Positions 10,063-20,149 are shown, numbered from the stretch's first letter. The stretch: DNA of 64,000 nt from an uncultured Pelagibacteraceae bacterium (GCA_902570785.1 CACFZK010000005.1:1-64000); one strand, 5' to 3'. Program-made: numbers and translations. The notes: generated from the sequence alone by a model not told the origin.

Positions 10063-10066
10063 GCTA

Positions 10067-11224
10067 CTAAATTTTAACTTTAGCTATAGCGCCAAACTCA
10101 TTTTCATAAGCCAATTTATAATTTGGCTGATTCATGAGTAGGTACTTCATAACTCTTTTAGCGTAAGCTTTTTGAGAAGCAACAATTTTAGCGAAGAATG
10201 GATCTTTTTTAACAAAGTCACCTATTACTTTGTCCCATCCTTTTAATTGTTGAGCTAAGATTTCATCTGAAGTTTGATAAACATTTACTTTATGTTGATT
10301 CATTAACTTAGATAAATCAGCTGAGTATCTCACTAACGCTTTAAAGTAGTTGTCTGTATTCGCAGCATACGCAGCATTTTTTAGAATAGCCTGATGTTGT
10401 GGGCTTAGTCCATTAAATGTCTTCGTGTTTACAGGAATTTCAAACATCTCTTGAGATTGGTGGAAGCTACCTAAGTGATAATGCTTAGATACATCTTGCA
10501 TACCAAACTGTGAGTCTGAAGTTGGGTTGTTAAACTCCGCAGCTTCGATCAAACCAGTTTTCATCGCTGGCTGAATTTCACCGCCTGGAAGTTGTCTTAC
10601 AACCATTCCCATAGCTGTTAGTACGTTAGTCGCTAAACCAACTGTTCTATATTTCATACCTTTAACATCAGACACTTTGGTTACATTCTTTTTGAACCAA
10701 CCAAATGGCTGTGCAGGCATCGGCATGTGAAAAAGACCAACATAATTGAAACCAACTTTAGAAAGAGTTTCTTCGTAAAGTTTTCTTCCTCCGCCGTACT
10801 CCATCCATCCCATAACTTCTTGAGATGACATTCCGTACGATGGTCCTGTTCCAAACAATGAAGCTGCTGGATTTTTTCCGTACCAATACGCAGTTACCCA
10901 GTGTCCCATATCTAAAACACCAGAACTTACTGCTTGACCTATTTCAGATGTTTTAACAACTGCTCCAACCGGTTGAAGATCTATTTTCAATTGACCAGCT
11001 GACATGTCGCCTACCATCTTTGCAAAGTCGCCAGCCATTTCGAAGAATATATTTGCTCCAGAAGGCCATGCTGCTTGCATCTTTAAAGTTTTAGGAGCAC
11101 CAAATGCTACATTCGGCATTGCAATAGTTGCTGCCGCTGCTGCACCAGTTGCTGCTGCTGCTTTAAAGAACTTTCGTCTTGAAGGAGTTTTAACCCTTTT
11201 CAACGTTTTTTCTTTTTTAGACAT
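10067..11224 (-). CDS. dctP: TRAP transporter solute-binding protein (DctP) with Tat signal
   Basis: SRRKFFKAAAATGAAAAATIAMPNVAFGA twin-arginine signal; DctP-type fold motifs; adjacent dctQM. Confidence 0.93.
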   Translation of the reverse strand: MSKKEKTLKRVKTPSRRKFFKAAAATGAAAAATIAMPNVAFGAPKTLKMQAAWPSGANIFFEMAGDFAKMVGDMSAGQLKIDLQPVGAVVKTSEIGQAVSSGVLDMGHWVTAYWYGKNPAASLFGTGPSYGMSSQEVMGWMEYGGGRKLYEETLSKVGFNYVGLFHMPMPAQPFGWFKKNVTKVSDVKGMKYRTVGLATNVLTAMGMVVRQLPGGEIQPAMKTGLIEAAEFNNPTSDSQFGMQDVSKHYHLGSFHQSQEMFEIPVNTKTFNGLSPQHQAILKNAAYAANTDNYFKALVRYSADLSKLMNQHKVNVYQTSDEILAQQLKGWDKVIGDFVKKDPFFAKIVASQKAYAKRVMKYLLMNQPNYKLAYENEFGAIAKVKI

Positions 11225-11331
11225 ATTTGTCTCCCTTTAGTTAATTAACTATTGAAATATTTAAGCATAAATATTTTGTAGAGTCTCGAGCAGAATTAAA
11301 AAAATTAAGATCGATTCAATTTGAGATTGTA

Positions 11332-12288
11332 CTAATTGATTGTATTTTTACACTTTCCACTATTAAAAAACTCGTCAATATTGCTGATTGCTAGATCTGC
11401 CATTGCTGTTCTAGTTTTTTTAGTAGCGCTACCAAGATGTGGTAAAATGAAAGCTGTAGGTTGGTTTAAATAACCAGAATTAATTTTTGGCTCTCCTTTA
11501 TAAACATCAAGACCAATAGCATATATTTTTCTATTTTTAAGTGCCTCCACCATAGCTTCATCCTCTATCATATCACCTCTGGCAACATTGGTTATAATAG
11601 CTCCTGTAGGAAAGTACTCTAATGTTTCTTTATTAATAATATTCTCGGTCTCTTTAGTTGCTGGACAACAGATCGATAAAACATCAGAAACAGAAAATAA
11701 ACTTTTTATGGTTTCATGAAATTTTGCTCCATTTTCAACTTCTGGGCTTAATCTAGATCTATTTCTATAGTGTATCTCCATACCAAAACTTTTTGCAATT
11801 TTTGCTAAAGCCCTTCCAATTCTTCCCATTCCTAAAATCCCCAATCTTGAACCAGTAAGTTGTTTGCCAATAAGGAAATCTGCTGACCATTTCCAGTTTT
11901 CTTTCCTTGCAAATTCCATTCCCTCATTAGCCCTTCTACAAGCACCTAAAATTAGTAACATTGCAATTTCAGCTGTTGCATCTGTAAGAACATCAGGAGT
12001 GTTCGTGACTATAATATTTCTTTTTTTTGCTGCTTTGTGATCAATATTTCCAAATCCAACTGCGAAATTCGAAATAATTTTAACTGATGCAGGTAAGCTA
12101 TTAATGACTTTTTCATCAATTTTTTCTGTAAGAGAACTTAAGATACCATCACATCCATGGGAAAGTTCAATAATTTTCTGCTGCGAATAAACCTCGTCAT
12201 TTAAATTAAGTTTTGCATCCCATAATTTAGATGCTCTTTCCTCATTCGATCTCAATAATTTTCTAGTTACTAGAACCTTTTTTTTCAT
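11332..12288 (-). CDS. D-2-hydroxyacid dehydrogenase (glyoxylate/hydroxypyruvate reductase type)
   Basis: LGILGMGRIGRALAK, NVARGDMIEDEAM, LPHLGSATKKTR. Confidence 0.93.
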   Translation of the reverse strand: MKKKVLVTRKLLRSNEERASKLWDAKLNLNDEVYSQQKIIELSHGCDGILSSLTEKIDEKVINSLPASVKIISNFAVGFGNIDHKAAKKRNIIVTNTPDVLTDATAEIAMLLILGACRRANEGMEFARKENWKWSADFLIGKQLTGSRLGILGMGRIGRALAKIAKSFGMEIHYRNRSRLSPEVENGAKFHETIKSLFSVSDVLSICCPATKETENIINKETLEYFPTGAIITNVARGDMIEDEAMVEALKNRKIYAIGLDVYKGEPKINSGYLNQPTAFILPHLGSATKKTRTAMADLAISNIDEFFNSGKCKNTIN

Positions 12289-13586
12289 ATAGATGAAAGA
12301 CTTTTAGGTTTTGGACCACCTGTATACCAATCAATTACTTCAACTGTATGAAGAATTGGAATTTTGGTTCCATTTGTTATTTGCATTATGCAACCAATAT
12401 TTCCTGTAGAAATGAAATCTGGTTTCACTTTATTTATATTTTCAACTTTTTGCTTTAATAATTTTTTTGCAATATCAGATTGTAAAATATTATAAGTACC
12501 TGCAGATCCACAACAGATATGGCCATCTGGTATATTTGAAATTTTATTTCCAGTTTTTTCAAGCAAACCTATAGGTTGCTTATGTACCTTTTGTCCATGT
12601 TGCATTGAACATGCCGAATGATATGCAATATTATATTTTTTTAAAATTTTATCTGATTTAAAATTCAATTTTAAATTCTGATCTAAGAATTCAGTCACAT
12701 CTTTTGTTAATTCAGATATTTTTTTTGCCTTTTTTTTTAATTCATTGTCATCTCGAAACACAAAACCATAATCCTTTAAAGTTGTTCCGCATCCTGACGT
12801 ATTAGAGATTATGGCATCTAAACCATTTTTTAAATATTCGTCGTACCACATATTTATATTTTTTTTAAAAGTTTCTTTTGCAAGCTCCTCTTTGCCTAAA
12901 TGGTGATTCAAAGATCCACAACATTCGATTTCAGGCATAGTTGTAACCTCAACTCCATGCCTTGTTAAAATTCTAATTGTTGACTCATTTATCTGTGGGG
13001 AAACTACCCTCTGAACACAGCCAATAAGTAATGCTACTCTTGCGGTTGGTTTTTTTCTCTCGGCTTTATAAATTTTTTGAAATTTTAACGTTTTACCATA
13101 TATTTTTTTTGGGGCTACATCTAACATGCTTTTGAGATTGGTCGGTAAGAGAAATTTAAATATTTGACCAATTTTTGCAAAAAATATTAAAAATTTAAAA
13201 ATTTTTGGTTTAGGTAAAGTCGCTGATAAAAAATTTCTAAACATTCTCTGATAAAAAGGTCTTTGATAATTTTTTTCAACATAGTTTCTCCCATGATCTA
13301 TCAAATGCATATAATTTACACCCGATGGACACGTAGTCATACATGAATAACAAGACAAACATTTGTCAATATGTGAAACTACTTTTTTTGTTGGGGCCTT
13401 TTTCTTTTCAATCATTTCTTTGATTAAATAAATTCTTCCCCTTGGACCATCCAATTCATCACCAAGTAAATTAAATGTTGGGCAAGTCGCATTGCACATG
13501 CCACAATGAACGCATTTTCTTAAAATTTTTTCTGATGACTTATTATCTTTATTTTTTAATTGATCTTCTGAAAAGTTAGTTTGCAT
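12285..13586 (-). CDS. glcF: Glycolate oxidase iron-sulfur subunit GlcF
   Basis: CVHCGMCNATCPT, CLSCYSCMTTCPSGV, two CCG motifs (ECCGSL, ICCGSAG). Confidence 0.93.
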   Translation of the reverse strand: MQTNFSEDQLKNKDNKSSEKILRKCVHCGMCNATCPTFNLLGDELDGPRGRIYLIKEMIEKKKAPTKKVVSHIDKCLSCYSCMTTCPSGVNYMHLIDHGRNYVEKNYQRPFYQRMFRNFLSATLPKPKIFKFLIFFAKIGQIFKFLLPTNLKSMLDVAPKKIYGKTLKFQKIYKAERKKPTARVALLIGCVQRVVSPQINESTIRILTRHGVEVTTMPEIECCGSLNHHLGKEELAKETFKKNINMWYDEYLKNGLDAIISNTSGCGTTLKDYGFVFRDDNELKKKAKKISELTKDVTEFLDQNLKLNFKSDKILKKYNIAYHSACSMQHGQKVHKQPIGLLEKTGNKISNIPDGHICCGSAGTYNILQSDIAKKLLKQKVENINKVKPDFISTGNIGCIMQITNGTKIPILHTVEVIDWYTGGPKPKSLSSI

Positions 13587-14870
13587 TTAAATTCCTGTGT
13601 ACATTTTTCCTGGGTTAAAAATCCTTTTAGGGTCAAAACTTTTTTTTATATTTTGAGAAATCTTAAATTTAATTGGATCAATAGTAAATATTTCTGATGA
13701 TAATTTTACACTTTCAGGTGATTTAATTACTGTTAAGTAACCATTAGAATCTAATATTCTTTCACGTATTTGATCAATCTTCTGATTTGATAAATAGTCA
13801 AGTTCTAGCCAAATTAACGATCCTCCCCAGTCTAAAAAGTAATTTGGATGGAATGTCTTTAATCTATTGATCAAATTAACAGTTTCAGATGGTGGCACAA
13901 CAGCTCTCAATATATTTTTGTCACTATTCGATAAAGGCTTAAGAGATCTTGTGTCCTCCCAAAAAATTTCTGACTGTGTACTATCTAAAATCGTTAATTT
14001 TTTATCTTCTAAAACCAACTCTTTCGTAAGGTTACTTACTCTCTGATCTGTTGAAAGCTTTGTACCTTCAACTCTTATTGCCGTGATGGAGCCGGGATGA
14101 GTAAGATCATTAAATACAAAATTATTTCTTAAATTTTCTGGATAAAATACTGCACCAGAAGTGTCATTTGATGATGCTATTGCTGATCCCATAACTCCAA
14201 GAGCATGCTCTAATGCCAAGCCACTTACAATTATAGTTTTAGTCTCCGACTCGAGAGGCAAAACTTTAAGTGTTAACTCACTTAAAACCATAAGTGTACC
14301 GAATGATCCTGTTACCAATTTTGATAAATCATATCCAGTAACATTTTTTACTACTGTTCCGCCAGATTTAATTTTTTCACCTTTTCCGTTAAAACCTTTA
14401 AATCCCAGTATATGATCTCTTGCACTACCAACTTTAAATCTTCTAGAACCTGAAAAGTTGCAAGACAAGGTACCGCCGATCGTTCCATCATTTAAATCTT
14501 TTTTAAAAAGTTTTGAAAAGTTTACAGGCTCAAAAGCTAGGTGTTGCTTATTTTTTTTTAGTTCTTCTCTTACAATATTAATTGGAGTTCCAGCTTTCAC
14601 TGTTATATAAAGTTCTTCCGGTTTATAATCGATTATTCCAGAAAATTTTGACATATCTAAAGTTTTCGCACATTGCAGTTTTTTTCCAATATCAACTTTA
14701 GTTTGATTACCAACTATTTCAATTGGTAGATTTTTCTTGAAGCAATATTTTATTATTTGCTGAATTTCAACTTCATCTTTTGGTTCAAATTTTTCAGAAT
14801 TAAAATCTAGGGATGTCTGAGAATTTTGATTTATCTCTTCCATGAATATGTAGTCTTCCTTCCTCAGCAC
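13587..14870 (-). CDS. glcE: Glycolate oxidase FAD-binding subunit GlcE (start may be Met10 at 14843)
   Basis: GGTIGGTLSCNFSGSRRFKVGSARDHILG; between glcD and glcF. Confidence 0.92.
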   Translation of the reverse strand: MLRKEDYIFMEEINQNSQTSLDFNSEKFEPKDEVEIQQIIKYCFKKNLPIEIVGNQTKVDIGKKLQCAKTLDMSKFSGIIDYKPEELYITVKAGTPINIVREELKKNKQHLAFEPVNFSKLFKKDLNDGTIGGTLSCNFSGSRRFKVGSARDHILGFKGFNGKGEKIKSGGTVVKNVTGYDLSKLVTGSFGTLMVLSELTLKVLPLESETKTIIVSGLALEHALGVMGSAIASSNDTSGAVFYPENLRNNFVFNDLTHPGSITAIRVEGTKLSTDQRVSNLTKELVLEDKKLTILDSTQSEIFWEDTRSLKPLSNSDKNILRAVVPPSETVNLINRLKTFHPNYFLDWGGSLIWLELDYLSNQKIDQIRERILDSNGYLTVIKSPESVKLSSEIFTIDPIKFKISQNIKKSFDPKRIFNPGKMYTGI

Positions 14871-16299
14871 ATTTTCTTAAAATTGGGTATACCTTTCCTG
14901 GATTTAATAGCGAACTAGGGTCTAATGAATTTTTAATATTTATTTGTTGTTGAATGTCATTATTATTAAACATTTCACACATAAGTTCCCTTTTTTCAAT
15001 TCCAATTCCGTGTTCTCCGGATAAAACCCCTCCATGTTTAACACATAATTTCAAAATATCCTCTCCGAACTTTTCTGTTTTCTCTAATGAGATTTTGTCA
15101 TTAGCATCAAACATAATGATTGGATGCAAGTTTCCATCGCCTGCATGAAATGCATTTGCTACTGGTAATTTATATTTTTTCGATAATTTGGTGATTTCTC
15201 TTAAAACTTTAGCTAGCTTGCTTCTTGGAATGGTTCCGTCTACGCAATAATAATCTGGTGCCATCTCTCCACAAGCAGGAAATGCAGCTTTTCTTCCAGA
15301 CCAAAACTTTGCTCTTTCTTGATCTGATTTACTGATTTTAACGCTTGAGCATTTATTTTTTTTACAAATTTCTGCAACTTTTTTTATTAATTCCTCTACT
15401 TCAGACTTTGTGCCGTCTAACTCTGCAATCAACATAGCCTCGGCTTCTAACGGATAACCTGCTTTTGAAAAATTATTTGTTGCTTCAAGTAGGACTTTGT
15501 CCATTATTTCCATACCCGCAGGAATGATACCATTTGATATGATTTCCATTACAGAATTACCTGCATCCTCAATTGATGGAAAACCTAAAAGTATTGCCTT
15601 TACAGTATCGGGTTTCTTTAAAATTTTAACTGTTACTTCCGTTATCACGCAGAGTAATCCCTCTGAACCAGTTATTAATCCAAGAAGATCATAACCTGGA
15701 GCATCAAAAACTTTTCCACCAATTCTAGTAATAGTTCCATCCATTAAAACTATTTCTATTCCCAAAATATTATTTGTAGTAGTTCCGTACTTAAGTGAAT
15801 GAACCCCTCCAGAATTTTCTGCAACATTTCCTCCAATTGAACATGCCATTTGGCTCGAAGGATCTGGAGCATAGTAAAAACCTTTATCTTGAACAGCGTG
15901 GGTAATAGATAAATTTGTAACTCCTGGTTGGGCAACAACACATCTATTGTCATAATCTATTTCTTTAATCTTATTAAACTTACCTAGACCTAATAGAATA
16001 CAGTCTGCTAAAGGCAAAGCACTTCCAGCCAGCCCGGTTCCAGCACCTCTTGGGACAACTTTGATTTTATTTTTGTTGCAATATGACAATATTTTACTCA
16101 CTTCATTTGTGTTCTCTGGAAGGACCACTAACATAGGTGTTTGTCTATAAGCAGCTAAGCCGTCTGTTTCATATGGTTTGAGCTCTTCTGCTTCAGATAG
16201 AATATTTTCATGTTTTGTAAAAGCAGTAATATCTCTTACAATTTTGTCTTTATTTTTTAAAGTTTGCCTATCTACTTTTGGCATTTTTAATGAACTCAT
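14800..16299 (-). CDS. glcD: Glycolate oxidase catalytic subunit GlcD
   Basis: VPRGAGTGLAGSALPL, DPSSQMACSIGGNVAENSGGVHSLKYG, NAFHAGDGNLHP, SGEHGIG. Confidence 0.95.
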   Translation of the reverse strand: MSSLKMPKVDRQTLKNKDKIVRDITAFTKHENILSEAEELKPYETDGLAAYRQTPMLVVLPENTNEVSKILSYCNKNKIKVVPRGAGTGLAGSALPLADCILLGLGKFNKIKEIDYDNRCVVAQPGVTNLSITHAVQDKGFYYAPDPSSQMACSIGGNVAENSGGVHSLKYGTTTNNILGIEIVLMDGTITRIGGKVFDAPGYDLLGLITGSEGLLCVITEVTVKILKKPDTVKAILLGFPSIEDAGNSVMEIISNGIIPAGMEIMDKVLLEATNNFSKAGYPLEAEAMLIAELDGTKSEVEELIKKVAEICKKNKCSSVKISKSDQERAKFWSGRKAAFPACGEMAPDYYCVDGTIPRSKLAKVLREITKLSKKYKLPVANAFHAGDGNLHPIIMFDANDKISLEKTEKFGEDILKLCVKHGGVLSGEHGIGIEKRELMCEMFNNNDIQQQINIKNSLDPSSLLNPGKVYPILRKCAEEGRLHIHGRDKSKFSDIPRF

Positions 16300-16374
16300 A
16301 ATAATATCTTATATATATAATTTAATTGGGTCAAAAATTAAATTTTTATAATCTTGCAAAAATTATGAATTTTC

Positions 16375-17535
16375 TTAGAGAATCTTTTTAATTTTATCTA
16401 ATGCCTGGGAAATATTGTCACTAGATGCTGCAAAACTAAATCTAACATAATCTTGGGCCGTTTTACCAAAAGCAGTGCCAGGTACTATGGCAACACCTGC
16501 TTCGTGCATACATTTTCTTGCAAACTCTTTGCCATCCATCCCTGTTCCAATTACTTTTGGAAATGCGTAGAACGCTCCTCCTGGCAAACTGCATTCAACA
16601 CCAGGTAAACTGTTTAAACCTTCATGAATAAGTTTTCTTCTTATTGAAAATTTTCTCATCATTTCCTTTATTGAATCATCAGGCCCATCTAGAGCTGCGA
16701 TACCTGCGAACTGAGCAGCTGCATTAACACATGAAACACTATTTATTACTAATTTATTCACATGTTCTACAAGATTTTTTGGCCAGAAACTCCAACCTAA
16801 TCTCCATCCAGTCATTGAATAAGCTTTGCTCCAACCTTCAAGAACAATTAGTCTTTCTCTTAATTCTGGGTAATTAAAAAAAGTAGGCATTTCTTTTCCA
16901 TCAAAGATTTGTCTGCTATAAATTTCATCACTTAAAATTGTAACATGCGGATGTTTTTTTAATCCCTCTGCTAAAACGTCTATGTCAGATTTATCAACGA
17001 AACTACCAGTTGGATTATTTGGATTAATTAAAACTAGCAATTTTGTCTTATCGGTTATCAGGGATAAAATTTTTTCCGGGTTAAATTTTAAATCTTTATC
17101 TTCAGTTAAATCATAAGGCACTGGTTTGGCTCCAGTAAAATTGATCATAGATTCATAGATTGGAAATGCAGGAGTTGGATGAATTATTTCAACACCTGGC
17201 TCACCGAAACACTGTATCGCATAACTCATTGTTGGTTTTCCACCTGGCATAATTATAATTCTTTCAGGATCGACGTCTTGATTATAAAGTTTTTTAATTT
17301 TTCTAGTAACAGCTTGTCTGCATTCAAGAATTCCATTTGACAAAACATAACCATGGTGACCATCATCTAAAGCTTTTTTTGCTGCATCTACTATATGCTT
17401 TGGGGTTTTAAAATCTGGTTGACCCAGTCCTAAATGTATCATTGGTTTGCCTGCAGCTTCTAATTTTTTTGCCTCAGCGAGTACGCTAAAAGCAGTTTCC
17501 GTTCCTAATCTATCTAAACTTTTTGCTAGTTTCAT
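16375..17535 (-). CDS. PLP-dependent class I aminotransferase (aspartate aminotransferase-like)
   Basis: NPNNPTGSF, SDEIYSRQIF, WSKAYSMTGWRLGW. Confidence 0.93.
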   Translation of the reverse strand: MKLAKSLDRLGTETAFSVLAEAKKLEAAGKPMIHLGLGQPDFKTPKHIVDAAKKALDDGHHGYVLSNGILECRQAVTRKIKKLYNQDVDPERIIIMPGGKPTMSYAIQCFGEPGVEIIHPTPAFPIYESMINFTGAKPVPYDLTEDKDLKFNPEKILSLITDKTKLLVLINPNNPTGSFVDKSDIDVLAEGLKKHPHVTILSDEIYSRQIFDGKEMPTFFNYPELRERLIVLEGWSKAYSMTGWRLGWSFWPKNLVEHVNKLVINSVSCVNAAAQFAGIAALDGPDDSIKEMMRKFSIRRKLIHEGLNSLPGVECSLPGGAFYAFPKVIGTGMDGKEFARKCMHEAGVAIVPGTAFGKTAQDYVRFSFAASSDNISQALDKIKKIL

Positions 17536-17549
17536 AATTTGATTTTTCT

Positions 17550-18707
17550 CTACATTCTATTTCTATAAATTAATTTAGAACTATTCAACTCTTTTAAATT
17601 TTTACAACCCATTAAAACCATATTTCTATTTATTTCATCATGCATATTTTGCAATAGACGTTCAACACCTTGTTGGCCTCCTGCAGCTAGGGAAAATAAA
17701 AACATTTTACCAAAACTGCAAGCTTTAGCACCTGCAGCAACAGCTTTTAAAACGTGCGTTCCCCTTCTAACTCCTCCATCCAAAATAATCTCCAACTTAT
17801 CACCAACAGCGTCTGAAATTGCTTTAATTTGATCGAAAGGGGATCTAGATCCATCAAGTTGACGTCCTCCATGATTAGATATCATGATTGCCGTACATCC
17901 AATATCAATTGCTCTTTTAGCGTCTTCAACAGACATAACTCCCTTTAATGCAAAAGGTCCATTCCATTTTTTTGCACAATATTCCGCATCCTTCCATCCC
18001 ATAGCTGGGTCGTATTGTTCATTAATATATTCAATAACAGATTTTGCTATATTTGTTCCCTTGTCGGTTTTCTTTTTAACATTTGCTAGTTCAAATTTTT
18101 TACCAGTTAAATAATTAAAAACCCACTGAGGTCGCATTGCAAAACTCATCAGACTTTCAAACGTAAGTTTAGGTGGAGTTGTAAATCCAGTTCTGTGATC
18201 TTTTTCTCTATTGCCTGCTACTAAAGTATCTACTGTTAAACACATTGCATCAAACCCAGATCTTCTTGATCTATCAATTAAATCGTCAGAGATTGACCTA
18301 TCTTTGTGAACATAAAGTTGAAACAGCTTTGGCCCACCAGAAATATTTGAGACCTCTTCTATAGTATTATTCCCCATGGAAGACATGCTATAAAAAGTAT
18401 TGAATTTTTCTGCTGCTCTTGCTGAAGCTTTGTCTCCATCTGGATGATAGAGTCTCTGCATCGCTGCAGGTGAAAGAAAAATTGGCATATCAATTTTTTT
18501 TCCAAATAAAGTAGTTGATAGGTCGGGTTTTCCAACACTTGCCAGAACATTAGGAACTAAGTCGCAATCATTAAAAGAGTCGGTATTTCTTCTCAAAGTA
18601 GACTCATCATCAGATCCACCATCAATGTAATGAAAAATCGGGGAAGGTAATTTTTTTTTAGCTAGTTTTCTAAAATCCTCAAAATTGTAACAATCTTTTA
18701 AGTTCAT
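17550..18707 (-). CDS. FMN-dependent alpha-hydroxy acid dehydrogenase (lactate dehydrogenase/glycolate oxidase family)
   Basis: LSPAAMQRLYHPDGD, ISNHGGRQLDGSRSPFD, ILDGGVRRGTHVLKA. Confidence 0.94.
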   Translation of the reverse strand: MNLKDCYNFEDFRKLAKKKLPSPIFHYIDGGSDDESTLRRNTDSFNDCDLVPNVLASVGKPDLSTTLFGKKIDMPIFLSPAAMQRLYHPDGDKASARAAEKFNTFYSMSSMGNNTIEEVSNISGGPKLFQLYVHKDRSISDDLIDRSRRSGFDAMCLTVDTLVAGNREKDHRTGFTTPPKLTFESLMSFAMRPQWVFNYLTGKKFELANVKKKTDKGTNIAKSVIEYINEQYDPAMGWKDAEYCAKKWNGPFALKGVMSVEDAKRAIDIGCTAIMISNHGGRQLDGSRSPFDQIKAISDAVGDKLEIILDGGVRRGTHVLKAVAAGAKACSFGKMFLFSLAAGGQQGVERLLQNMHDEINRNMVLMGCKNLKELNSSKLIYRNRM

Positions 18708-18721
18708 TATATTTGAATAAT

Positions 18722-19225
18722 CTAGAATTTTTTTAGAAAATTAAACATGTAACTATTGGCCCCAGGATTTTTATCTCCTAGACTAGCATTAGATACGTGA
18801 TTATAAGATAAGCCTAAATTTGTGCCTTCACTTAAGTCAACTGACATTTGAACTTCGCTCTTAAATTCTAGGGGATGTCCCAAGTCTTTTCCGTCTCCTT
18901 TATTATACAAGCCTGGTGTAAAACTTGGTGTTATATTTAATTTCCCGAAAGAATAATTTGTTTCAACACCTGTGTAAATATAGGTTGCTGCATCTTGAGT
19001 TATCATAGCGCCTGTAACTGGAGAAATTTTTCCAAAAATCGTATCTCTATATAAATTTTCGTTTTGATGTTCAACACCGTACAGGACTGACCTTTTGCCA
19101 TCATCACTAAAATCAAACATTCCAGTGTAAAAATTTATTCCATTATTTTTTTCATCAGAAAAAGCGGGCACATTAAAAAACAAAATACCAATTAAAAAAG
19201 TTAAAAGTTTAAGTTTAATTTTCAT
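18722..19225 (-). CDS. PagL-like outer membrane lipid A deacylase / acyloxyacyl hydrolase family protein
   Basis: Signal peptide, beta-rich, YNHVSNASLGDKNPGANSYMFNF motif and terminal Phe. Confidence 0.7.
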   Translation of the reverse strand: MKIKLKLLTFLIGILFFNVPAFSDEKNNGINFYTGMFDFSDDGKRSVLYGVEHQNENLYRDTIFGKISPVTGAMITQDAATYIYTGVETNYSFGKLNITPSFTPGLYNKGDGKDLGHPLEFKSEVQMSVDLSEGTNLGLSYNHVSNASLGDKNPGANSYMFNFLKKF

Positions 19226-19268
19226 TTTTAAAAAAATACAATTTAAATCCGAAAAAGTATATAGTTTA

Positions 19269-19634
19269 TTACTTTGTTTTTTCAGTCCTTTTTCTTATTA
19301 CTAAATAAAGTAGGGCCCCTCCAAGAATGAATAAAACATATGGCACAAACCATAAAATATAACTATTTTTTTTTAAAGGCGTATTAAACAAAATCCAGTC
19401 GCCATATTTATCTGATAAAAAATGATAAATCTCTTTTTTACTAAAACCTTCCTCTACTTTTTCATTAACAACTTCTTTTATTGTTAATGCAAAATCAGAG
19501 TTGGAGTCTGAAATTGTTTGTCCTTGACATACCAAACATCTAAGATTTTTCAAAATTTCATATGTTTTATTTTCGTCACAATATGAGATTACGCTACTAA
19601 AAAATAATACTATTGTTAATGATAATATTTTCAT
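19269..19634 (-). CDS. ccmH: Cytochrome c biogenesis protein CcmH
   Basis: LRCLVCQGQTISDSNSDFA motif, C-terminal TM. Confidence 0.95.
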   Translation of the reverse strand: MKILSLTIVLFFSSVISYCDENKTYEILKNLRCLVCQGQTISDSNSDFALTIKEVVNEKVEEGFSKKEIYHFLSDKYGDWILFNTPLKKNSYILWFVPYVLFILGGALLYLVIRKRTEKTK

Positions 19635-20149
19635 TTATTTATGATCTTTTCGATTTCCTTAACATCTTTAGAGTTGATAGGACCTACATATTTTTTTAAT
19701 ATTTTTAATTCATTATTTATTAAAATTGTTTCAGGAATACCGTAAATACCAAAATTTACGGATTTTTTTCCCTCAGGATCTTTTGTTAAAATAGAAAATG
19801 GATTGCCCATTTCATTTAAAAATTTTAAAGCATTTTTTTTCTCATCTTTAAAGTTTACTCCAACAATTTTAAGATTAGAGTTTTTTGATAACTCAACAAG
19901 ATATTTGTGTTCTTTTCTACATGGTCCACACCAAGATGCCCAAAAATTTAATAAAGTAAATTTGAAATTTGATATTTCTTTTGTATTAAATTCTCCGTCA
20001 ATATCAAAATAATTTAATTGCACCTCAGCAATTTTTTTTCCAATATTATCCTGAGTTGTGTAGACTTTATTTTTACCTAAACTTAGATAAAGAACAAAAA
20101 AAACAAATATAGAAATCGAGTAGATTATGACTAGATATTTTTTTCTCAT
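19631..20149 (-). CDS. ccmG: Thiol:disulfide interchange protein CcmG/DsbE
   Basis: NFWASWCGPCRKEH, GIYGIPETILI. Confidence 0.95.
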   Translation of the reverse strand: MRKKYLVIIYSISIFVFFVLYLSLGKNKVYTTQDNIGKKIAEVQLNYFDIDGEFNTKEISNFKFTLLNFWASWCGPCRKEHKYLVELSKNSNLKIVGVNFKDEKKNALKFLNEMGNPFSILTKDPEGKKSVNFGIYGIPETILINNELKILKKYVGPINSKDVKEIEKIINK

